Positions 1 to 5,428 of a DNA stretch of 5,428 nucleotides are shown here, in pieces. The translations under genes and the position numbers were made by a program. Origin of the DNA: Pseudomonadota bacterium (lineage in GTDB: Bacteria > Myxococcota > UBA9042 > PHBI01); assembly GCA_005772945.1 (NCBI GenBank), contig SXIE01000216.1, positions 1-5,428 on the forward strand, given 5' to 3'. Under the pieces are notes generated by a model. That model saw nothing but the letters and a program-made list of their open reading frames with translations, did not search any database and was not told where the DNA came from. How positions within the stretch are numbered: the first letter of the stretch is position 1; each line of letters begins with the position of its first letter.

Positions 1-1
1 C

Positions 2-112
2 GAGTCCGAGTCCGAGACCGAGTCCGAGACCGAGTCCGAGACCGAGTCCGAGACCGAGTCCGAGACCGAGTCCGAGACCGAGTCCGAGACCGAGTCCGAG
101 ACCGAGTCCGAG
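2..112 (+). repeat. 12-bp in-frame tandem repeat coding a Glu-Ser/Glu-Thr linker
   Basis: Eight identical copies of GAGTCCGAGACC lie at 8..103, with a partial unit before (GAGTCC, 2..7) and after (GAGTCCGAG, 104..112). Position 1 is consistent with the repeat continuing leftward out of the window. In the frame of the downstream gene it reads Glu-Ser-Glu-Thr, so every second residue is acidic. The copies do not differ even at synonymous sites, which points to recent expansion by slippage or unequal exchange. Changes by whole units keep the frame, so the linker length could vary between strains without breaking the protein. Such acidic hydroxyl-rich linkers commonly tether exported domains away from a membrane anchor; that role is inferred. 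Confidence 0.97.
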
Positions 113-1273
113 GTTCTCGCGCCGGACGCCCTGCACGATGCCGACGACGCGCGCGAGGTCACCTACCTCGGCCCCTATTCCGCCAACGGCCACCAGGCCC
201 CCGACGCCGACTGCACCGGCTGGGGCCCGGTCCCGCTCACGGTGCTGCCGATGCGCGCCCAGGACTTCAGCGCCCTCAGCCCCTATGGGCTCCTGGCGGG
301 CGCGCACGTGACTCCGATCGATCATATGTATTTCCAGCCCACCGATTGGGGCGCCGGACGGGACGCCTACGAAGTGGTCGCGATCGCCGACGGTGACATC
401 ACGGGCGTCGGAACGCGCCCGAGCGGCCCGCGCGGGGACCTCCTCGAGTACCGGATCTGGATTCAGCACACCTGCACGTTCTTCAGCTACCTCGACCTCC
501 TGACCAGCATCACACCCGAGCTCGAGGCGGCATTCGCGGCCTCGCGCGCCCCCGGCCCGGACCGGCCGCGGCTCAGGTTCCACGTCGCCGCCGGACAGCT
601 CATCGGCCGGATTGGCGCGCAGACCCTCGATTTCGGCGTCTACAACGACCAGGAGGTCCTCGCCGGCTTCGCCCACCCCGAGCACTACGTCCGCGAGCCC
701 TGGAAGCTCCACCTGGACGACCCCTTCCTCTACTTCACCGAGCCGCTGCGAGCCGAGCTTCTCGCCCGCCTGACGCGCCGCGCCGAGCCGCGCGCCGGCA
801 AAATCGACCACGACCGCGCCGGGACCCTCGCCGGCAACTGGTTCCTCGCCGGCACGAACGGCTACGCCGGCGCCCCCGGACAGCCCTACTGGGTGACCCA
901 CCTGGCGTTCGTCCCCGACGCGTTCGTGCCCGATCACCTCTTCGTCTCGATGGGCGACTTCGGCGGCGAGCCCGCGCAGTTCGCGGTCGCCGGCAACGCG
1001 CCGGATCCCGCGGACGTCACGATGGCGTCAGGGATCGTCCGCTACACCCTCGTCGCGTGGGGCTACGTCGACCCGGCCACGCAGACGTTCCTCGGGCGCA
1101 TGCCGTCCCCCGCCTATCCGGCGTTCACCTGGCAGAACTTCGAGACCGCCGCGTACGGCGTCGTGCTCGCCGAGGTGCTCGCGCCCGAGCAGATCCGCTT
1201 CGAGGCCTTCCCGGGCAAGACCTCAGCCGAGGTGTCCGGCTTCAGCGATAGCGCCAGGATCTACGAACGCTGA
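2..1273 (+). CDS. Exported protein with degenerate M23-like (duplicated hybrid motif) domain, 5'-partial
   Basis: The frame is open from the first bases to a TGA at 1271-1273, giving 423 residues with no start codon before GTG at 242. That GTG is internal: the protein upstream of it is continuous and sensible, so the true start lies before the window. Residues 1-37 are a Glu-Ser/Glu-Thr repeat, probably a linker after a signal peptide or lipobox that is not visible. Residues about 92-215 follow the order of an M23/lysostaphin-type metallopeptidase: HVTPIDHMYF (102-111) for the first metal motif, VVAIADGDITGVG (125-137), IQHTCTFFSYLDLL (154-167) for the strand with the central His, and VAAGQLIGRIG...TLDFGVY (195-214) for the terminal HLHFEV motif. 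HxxxD is not intact and HxH has become Thr208-x-Asp210, so zinc hydrolase activity is doubtful. Residues about 266-423 form a second domain containing GTLAGNWF and ending SARIYER; I cannot name it. Function unknown; a binding or structural role in the envelope is inference. Confidence 0.88.
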   Translation, partial: ESESETESETESETESETESETESETESETESETESEVLAPDALHDADDAREVTYLGPYSANGHQAPDADCTGWGPVPLTVLPMRAQDFSALSPYGLLAGAHVTPIDHMYFQPTDWGAGRDAYEVVAIADGDITGVGTRPSGPRGDLLEYRIWIQHTCTFFSYLDLLTSITPELEAAFAASRAPGPDRPRLRFHVAAGQLIGRIGAQTLDFGVYNDQEVLAGFAHPEHYVREPWKLHLDDPFLYFTEPLRAELLARLTRRAEPRAGKIDHDRAGTLAGNWFLAGTNGYAGAPGQPYWVTHLAFVPDAFVPDHLFVSMGDFGGEPAQFAVAGNAPDPADVTMASGIVRYTLVAWGYVDPATQTFLGRMPSPAYPAFTWQNFETAAYGVVLAEVLAPEQIRFEAFPGKTSAEVSGFSDSARIYER

Positions 1274-1282
1274 GGCTCCGGT

Positions 1283-1342
1283 CCGCGGGTCCGCGCGGCA
1301 ATCGTTCGCGACCCGCTTCGCTTGCACCCCGCCCGCGGGTCC
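1283..1342. repeat. Direct and inverted GC-rich repeats between genes 1 and 2
   Basis: The gap between the first stop and the next start (1274-1387) holds CCGCGGGTCC twice, at 1283-1292 and 1333-1342, 50 bp apart. The inverted word GACCCGC lies between them at 1310-1316 and can pair with GCGGGTC (1285-1291) as a 7-bp stem with an 18-nt loop. There is no T-tract after the stem, so an intrinsic terminator is not supported. It could be a weak RNA hairpin or a chance product of high GC. I see no convincing promoter in this gap. Confidence 0.35.
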
Positions 1343-1377
1343 AACCTGCCAGGCGCCGGTACCACCTCCGCGCGCCC

Positions 1378-1384
1378 GGGAGGA
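1378..1384 (+). promoter_or_regulatory. Shine-Dalgarno site deciding the GTG start at 1388
   Basis: GGGAGGA lies 3 nt before GTG at 1388, slightly close but a near-perfect anti-16S match. It selects this GTG over the in-frame TTG at 1322, which has no such site and would put 22 non-signal-like residues before the signal peptide. Confidence 0.8.
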
Positions 1385-1387
1385 ATT

Positions 1388-3202
1388 GTGAATCGCTCGA
1401 CGGTTGCGCTCGCCCTCGGTCTCGCCTTCGCGAGTCTCGGCCTCGGACCTGCCGCCCACGCCCAGGACGCGCGCCTCACCAGCCGCATCGCCCCGATCAC
1501 GTTCCAGTTTCTGGCCCTCCAGCGCTTCGACCTCAGCCGCTTCAACACGGCCTCGCGCAACCAATGGCCGACCGGCGACTGCGTCGGCTTCTCGCACATG
1601 GCCGCCATCGAGGCCCGCTTCAACCACAAGTACTGCGAGTCCGGCGCCCTGAACGCCTTTCGCCTCGACGGCTATTGCGCGCGTTTCGACGCCTACTCGC
1701 GCACGCCGTTCTTCGTCTTCGGCGCCTACGCGAACACCTGGAGCGACAACTACCTCGCGAGCCTCAAGGAGCTCGACCTCTCCGAGCAATACTACATCCA
1801 CCGCGTCTTCACGCAGTCGACGGCCTCGGCCGGCTCCGCCCGCGACACGCTCTCGAGCTACAACTTCGGTGACCGTTCCATCCCCGATACCAACGTCCTG
1901 ATGGCCACCCAGAGCCTGTCGGAGGAGCGCCACGCGCCCTTCATCAACGACGCCTCCTTCTACGGCGCGACCGGCGTCGCGGCCTCGATCAACACCTACC
2001 TGAGCCCGACCAACTTCGCGCAGTCCAAGGTGGACCAGTCCGAGTTCGCCGAGACGCTGTTCCCGTCGATCCTGCCGGGCTCGATGGTCCAGCGCGTCTC
2101 GATCCCGCTCGCCGCCCGCACCAACGCGCGCTTCAAGGTCCTCGACATCTACCACGGCAAGCTCGCCGCGGTCGGCGACGCCTACTACCGCACCCAGTTC
2201 ATCGAGCGCGCCATCTACGGCGGCTACGAGATCGCCCTGCACGGCTGCCAGCCGGGCCACTCGATGCTGCTCGTCGGCTTCGACCGCGTGCAGAAGCTCT
2301 TCTACTTCAAGGACCACTACCGCCGCTGGGTCACCGTCCCGTATGCGACCGCGCTCAACGCCGACAGCTACACCGTCGTCCTCGACGTCGACTACGAGGC
2401 GACCCCGGCGAAAGAGGAGATGTGGCTCGGCGTCTGGGAGGTCGACCTCGACGGTCGCGTCGGGCAGCTCACCCTCCGTCGTACGCGCCAGCCGACGAAT
2501 TCGGTGCTCTCGATCGCGCCGGCCACGAACAATTTCTTCGATCGCGTCCTGCCCGAGATGCCCAAGGACAAATGGGCGCGCGTCGGCAGCTACCTCTCGG
2601 GCGGCAGGACCTACCGCGTTCTCGGGCGCCTTGGCACCGATGGCGACGACGGGACGATCGAGCTCGCGATCGACTGGGCGACGCTCGACGGCGGCGCTTC
2701 GACTGTGGCCGAGCATCGCGCCGGCTTCGCGCCCACGGCGGCCTGGCAGGTCCTGCGCATGAACCTCGCCGCCGCGGGTCCGGGCGCCGGCGCCTATGCG
2801 ACCGGCGAGACCAGCTGGCAGCACCTCGCGTACGGCGTCCTCATGCGCCGCGTCGGCCACACCGAGCTCGGCTCGGTCCCCCACGTCGTCGACAACGCCT
2901 TCTCGCGCCAGCGCTGGAACAGCCCGCTGCGCCTCAGCTTTCAGGACGGCACGCGCGGCAACCTCTACCCGAACGTGCCCGCCAGCGGCGCCGCGATCGC
3001 GTGGTATTGGGACGAGGCCGCGCAGCGCTGGATCCTCCTTCAGGGGTGGGTCACGCAGGACAACGCCATCCTCTTCTACACGGACGATCCCTACGCGCCC
3101 TGGGCGATCCGATCGCTGCGGCTCCTCATGCACACCTGGGAACGCGGCGTCGTGAGCGGCCTCGACAACGAGTGGCATCCCGTCTTCGGCGCGGGACTCT
3201 GA
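1388..3202 (+). CDS. Secreted papain-like (C1-type) cysteine peptidase with unassigned C-terminal region
   Basis: 604 residues from GTG to TGA. Residues 1-25 are a Sec signal peptide: Asn-Arg at the N terminus, a hydrophobic core VALALGLAFASLGLG, and an Ala-His-Ala cleavage site before Gln26; there is no lipobox. The peptidase core starts at NQWPTGDCVGFS (58-69). Gln59 is six residues before Cys65, the papain oxyanion-hole/nucleophile spacing, and the following helix AAIEARF matches the family. GHSMLLVGFD (290-299) supplies His291. The papain KNSWG element appears as FKDHYRRW (307-314), so Asp309 stands in the place of the catalytic Asn. The Cys-to-His distance is 226 residues against 134 in papain, implying an insertion of about 90 residues. 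Cys83 and Cys97 could form a disulphide. Residues about 345-604 are rich in Trp and beta-type segments (for example WLGVWEVDLDGRVGQLTL, 346-363) and may form one or more beta domains that I cannot name. Substrate unknown. An Asn-to-Asp change fits a C39-like or other Cys-His-Asp triad, so an active enzyme is likely but not certain. Confidence 0.93.
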   Translation: MNRSTVALALGLAFASLGLGPAAHAQDARLTSRIAPITFQFLALQRFDLSRFNTASRNQWPTGDCVGFSHMAAIEARFNHKYCESGALNAFRLDGYCARFDAYSRTPFFVFGAYANTWSDNYLASLKELDLSEQYYIHRVFTQSTASAGSARDTLSSYNFGDRSIPDTNVLMATQSLSEERHAPFINDASFYGATGVAASINTYLSPTNFAQSKVDQSEFAETLFPSILPGSMVQRVSIPLAARTNARFKVLDIYHGKLAAVGDAYYRTQFIERAIYGGYEIALHGCQPGHSMLLVGFDRVQKLFYFKDHYRRWVTVPYATALNADSYTVVLDVDYEATPAKEEMWLGVWEVDLDGRVGQLTLRRTRQPTNSVLSIAPATNNFFDRVLPEMPKDKWARVGSYLSGGRTYRVLGRLGTDGDDGTIELAIDWATLDGGASTVAEHRAGFAPTAAWQVLRMNLAAAGPGAGAYATGETSWQHLAYGVLMRRVGHTELGSVPHVVDNAFSRQRWNSPLRLSFQDGTRGNLYPNVPASGAAIAWYWDEAAQRWILLQGWVTQDNAILFYTDDPYAPWAIRSLRLLMHTWERGVVSGLDNEWHPVFGAGL

Positions 3203-3222
3203 ACCGCCCGGTGAGCCGAGGG

Positions 3223-3251
3223 GCCGCCGCGCGTCGCCGTCAGCTGGCGGC
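3223..3251 (+). terminator. Possible weak hairpin terminator after the cysteine peptidase gene
   Basis: GCCGCC (3223-3228) can pair with GGCGGC (3246-3251), or a tighter stem CGCC/GGCG can form at 3235-3238 and 3246-3249 with a 7-nt loop. A TTTT run follows at 3260-3263, about 8 nt beyond the stem. That gap is longer than in a classic intrinsic terminator, so this is a weak call. Its position just after the stop and before a promoter fits a transcript boundary. Confidence 0.25.
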
Positions 3252-3282
3252 GTGGGACGTTTTGCACACGCCGCAATGGCCC

Positions 3283-3310
3283 TTGCTTGGGCGGTCCCTT
3301 CGGTCATAAT
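3283..3310 (+). promoter_or_regulatory. Candidate sigma-70 promoter for the downstream lipoprotein gene
   Basis: TTGCTT (3283-3288) and CATAAT (3305-3310) are separated by 16 bp. CATAAT matches five of six bases of TATAAT and TTGCTT four of six of TTGACA. The AT-rich hexamer stands out in GC-rich surroundings. It sits about 55 bp before the start at 3365, leaving a 5' leader of roughly 45-50 nt. This suggests the third gene has its own promoter. Confidence 0.55.
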
Positions 3311-3351
3311 GGAGGCGTCTTTCGAACGTCGGAGCGCCGTCGGCGACGACC

Positions 3352-3359
3352 GAGGGGAG
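3352..3359 (+). promoter_or_regulatory. Shine-Dalgarno site for the ATG at 3365
   Basis: GAGGGGAG ends 5 nt before ATG at 3365. The purine run and spacing support this start, which also opens directly into a signal peptide. Confidence 0.8.
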
Positions 3360-3364
3360 CCTCT

Positions 3365-5428
3365 ATGAAAAGCGTGGAATTCACTCTCGCGAAGTCCCTC
3401 GTCGTGTGCGTCGCCGTCGGGCTCGGGCTCGGGGCCGCGTGTGGCGAGGACCCGGTCGCGTCCGATCCGGCCGAGGCCTCGTTCGGGATCGGCAAGGCGG
3501 ATAGCGACGCGAACGGGTACTCCGCGTGCGAGCTGCGCGAGGTCCTCGAGATCGTCAACGAGTCGATCGCCACGCCCGAAATGTTGAAGGGCAAGGCGAA
3601 GATGGACGCCCGAGCCGCCGCCGGCATCGTCGCTCACCGCCTGGGTCCGGACGGCATCGCGGGCTCGGGCGACGACGACCTCTTCGACGACCTGGCCGAG
3701 CTCGACGCCATCGCCTTCGTGGGCCCCAAGACGCTCGACGCGCTCGTCGCCCACGTTCGCCCGCGCTGCCTCGTGGACCTCACGACGCGCCCCTACATCG
3801 ACAATACGACGTTCGCCGAGAGCTCGGGCGGCGGCTGGACGCGGAACGAGGTCGAGATCGAGGCGACCTACACCGTCGACGGAATCACCGGGCGCAAGCT
3901 CCGCGAGATCCTCACGAGCAAGGACGGGCGCGGTCGGACGATCTACAGCCGCCTCCGCAAGAACAAGCTCATGGAGGCCTTCACCATCGACTACCCGATC
4001 GACGAGATCCCGTGGGACGGCGACGCGCACGCGGCGCGCGAGTCGATGCCGCTGATGGCCTGGAGCGTCGAATGGGGGCGCTTCGAGCAGCCCGCCGAGG
4101 GCGGCCCGCGCGAGCTTTCGCTCGGCACCGATCCAAACGACGACACCTACTACGACACGACCAACTTCGACCTCATCCAGAATGCCATGACGCTGCGCGG
4201 GCGCGTGCGCTTCGACGACGCGGCGACCATCCGGCGCATCCTCATCGCGGCCAAGCTCGACTCGGCGGTCGACCCCGAGACGGGGCTGAAGAAGGCGGCC
4301 AAGGTCGACGTGCGCGACGACAGCGCGGCCCATGTCGGGACGCTGGACGCCGACGTCAAGCGCGGCAAGGTCGCTTGGAATGGGTCGGACGAGCCGGTCG
4401 AGCCGGTGCGCATCATCTGGCAGAGTCTGAAGGACAAGGGCCTCCTGCCCGCGATGCAGGGCAAGACGGACGTGCTCGTCCTCGATCCGAAGGCGCACCT
4501 CCGGAGCGTGCGGAGCCGCTTTCACCTCAACTTCGCGAAGCCCGAGTCGATGCAGCGTATCTATGACAACGCGCTCGCGCAGATCCGTTGGGTGGTCGAT
4601 CTCGCCAAGGCGCGCGTGACGGCGGGGGCGCTCGACGCCGCGGACCGCGCGGCGCTCGAGGCGTTCATCGCGCACGGCGAGGGGCTCCTCGACCACACGG
4701 CCATCTCCGCGCACGCGCAGGCGGGGCTCGCGGCGATCGATCCGCAGGCGGCCGACGTCGTCTTCGCCGAGAGCTTCCTCGCGCAGACCGCCTCCGGCTT
4801 CATGGCGCTCGAGAAGCGCCGCGTCATCGCCGAGGCGACCGACGAACTCTTGCACGCATTTGCAAGCGAGCTGGACGCGGTCGATCGCAGCGTCACCGGG
4901 TCGCGGGCGGGGGTCGACGCGAGCGCCTGGGTCGACGCGTTCATCCTCTGGCAGAAGAGCGGGTCGCCCGAGGCGCAGCGCAAGAGGACGGTGCGGCCGT
5001 TTGTCGAACTGTGGAGCGGGACGGCGGCCGACAAGGTGCGCGCGCTGGCCGACTTCAACGGCTATGGCCAAGCGCAGCGGGCGACGAACGCCTCGGGTTT
5101 CGCGGACTTCGAGCCGATCGACGAGGCTCACTGGGACGCGCTCGGCGCCTATCTGAGCGACGACGCGATCGACGATGTCGAGCGCATGATCGAGGCCGGC
5201 GGAACGATGAGCCGCGCGCTCTACTTCGAGCTCGCGCGGACGTACTACGTCGCGTCCTCGTGGCGCAGCTACGGCAACTTCATCATCGACACGTTCGACT
5301 GGACCGACATGGTCTCCGAGGAGGAGTGGCAGCGGATCGCCGACGACCAGAAGAAGCCCGGCATGGATCTTCCGGCCGACAAGATCTTCCACACGACGGT
5401 CGTCAACGAGGTGCAGCTGGAGCTCACC
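3365..5428 (+). CDS. Large probable lipoprotein with HhH-like domain and possible CYTH-like tunnel region, 3'-partial
   Basis: ATG opens a frame with no stop through the window end, 688 codons so far. Residues 1-25 are an export signal with Lys2, Lys10 and a hydrophobic run ending GLGAAC. Cys26 is a plausible lipidation site; Gly at -3 is unusual because Leu is preferred (it lies at -4). A low-complexity acidic stretch follows. Residues 55-135 form a compact domain between Cys55 and Cys135, which may pair. Its core AAAGIVAHRLGPDG (84-97), GDDDLFDDLAELDAIAFVG (102-120) and TLDALVAHV resembles the two hairpins of ComEA-type HhH domains, and I recall similar domains in exported myxobacterial proteins. 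Residues 230-390 carry YYDT (262-265), LRGRVRF (277-283) and RRILIAAK (290-297), then KKAAKVDVR (309-317) and RSVRSRFHLN (380-389). Alternating basic residues on successive predicted strands recall CYTH/triphosphate-tunnel proteins; this is inference. Residues about 393-510 look helical; 613-688 are unassigned. Function unknown. It is probably transcribed from its own promoter. Confidence 0.9.
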   Translation, partial: MKSVEFTLAKSLVVCVAVGLGLGAACGEDPVASDPAEASFGIGKADSDANGYSACELREVLEIVNESIATPEMLKGKAKMDARAAAGIVAHRLGPDGIAGSGDDDLFDDLAELDAIAFVGPKTLDALVAHVRPRCLVDLTTRPYIDNTTFAESSGGGWTRNEVEIEATYTVDGITGRKLREILTSKDGRGRTIYSRLRKNKLMEAFTIDYPIDEIPWDGDAHAARESMPLMAWSVEWGRFEQPAEGGPRELSLGTDPNDDTYYDTTNFDLIQNAMTLRGRVRFDDAATIRRILIAAKLDSAVDPETGLKKAAKVDVRDDSAAHVGTLDADVKRGKVAWNGSDEPVEPVRIIWQSLKDKGLLPAMQGKTDVLVLDPKAHLRSVRSRFHLNFAKPESMQRIYDNALAQIRWVVDLAKARVTAGALDAADRAALEAFIAHGEGLLDHTAISAHAQAGLAAIDPQAADVVFAESFLAQTASGFMALEKRRVIAEATDELLHAFASELDAVDRSVTGSRAGVDASAWVDAFILWQKSGSPEAQRKRTVRPFVELWSGTAADKVRALADFNGYGQAQRATNASGFADFEPIDEAHWDALGAYLSDDAIDDVERMIEAGGTMSRALYFELARTYYVASSWRSYGNFIIDTFDWTDMVSEEEWQRIADDQKKPGMDLPADKIFHTTVVNEVQLELT

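Noticed and set aside
1..112. CRISPR array or non-coding satellite
   Set aside because: The unit is 12 bp with no spacers, and it stays in frame with the following protein, so it is a coding tandem repeat.
242..1273. GTG at 242 as the start of the first gene
   Set aside because: The frame is open to the window start, upstream residues are continuous with the domain, and no Shine-Dalgarno site or signal peptide is found at 242.
1322..1387. TTG at 1322 as the start of the cysteine peptidase
   Set aside because: No ribosome site precedes it, and it would add 22 residues before a clear signal peptide. GTG at 1388 has GGGAGGA upstream.
2422..3309. Plus-strand 295-codon frame inside the cysteine peptidase gene
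   Set aside because: Arg/Pro-rich translation with no structure, offset by one frame from the supported gene.
3526..4566. Plus-strand 346-codon frame overlapping the third gene
   Set aside because: An Arg/Ala/Gly-rich out-of-frame shadow; the frame from 3365 has a ribosome site, signal peptide and recognisable domain patterns.
4561..5058. Minus-strand 165-codon Ser/Ala-rich frame
   Set aside because: Low-complexity antisense shadow of the third gene; no ribosome site or domain seen.
1223..5392. Minus-strand 1389-codon open frame as a giant gene
   Set aside because: Its translation is Arg/Val/Asp/Glu/Ala-rich with no domain, and it lies codon-on-codon opposite two well-supported genes and an intergenic promoter. 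Rarity of TTA, CTA and TCA codons explains its openness.

Overview
The window is GC-rich bacterial DNA with strong G/C preference at third codon positions. It carries three consecutive plus-strand genes for exported proteins, all in the same reading phase. GC content, a GTG start, a long Glu-Ser/Thr linker and an exported HhH-like domain of the GPDG...DDDLFDDLAELDAI type all resemble Myxococcota (Polyangia-like) genomes. That taxonomic call is inference from style and from memory of families; no marker gene is present.

Layout. (1) 2..1273 is the 3' part of a gene whose start lies before the window. It opens inside a perfect 12-bp tandem repeat (2..112) coding for (Glu-Ser-Glu-Thr)n, then enters a domain with the order of elements of an M23/lysostaphin-type metallopeptidase but with the usual zinc ligands replaced, then a second domain of unknown function. 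(2) After a 114-bp gap with small GC-rich repeats, 1388..3202 encodes a 604-residue secreted protein with a Sec signal peptide and a papain-like (C1-type) cysteine peptidase core. Gln59, Cys65 and His291 are in place, but Asp309 sits where papain has Asn. A C-terminal region of about 260 residues is unassigned. (3) A 162-bp gap holds a plausible sigma-70 promoter (TTGCTT-N16-CATAAT) and a strong Shine-Dalgarno sequence. It leads into 3365..5428, a probable lipoprotein of more than 688 residues that runs off the window. This protein has an HhH-like N-terminal domain between two cysteines, then a region whose strand pattern recalls the CYTH/triphosphate-tunnel fold.

How they fit together. All three products are predicted, with differing certainty, to leave the cytoplasm. 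The first two may form a pair: a catalytically altered M23-like protein beside a secreted cysteine peptidase. The third appears to have its own promoter and may be an independent unit. No RNA gene, insertion sequence, CRISPR array, phage gene or defence system is visible. The most interesting material is the three exported proteins with altered or unassigned enzymatic folds. A stop-free minus-strand frame of 1389 codons over genes 2 and 3 is explained by codon usage and is not a gene.
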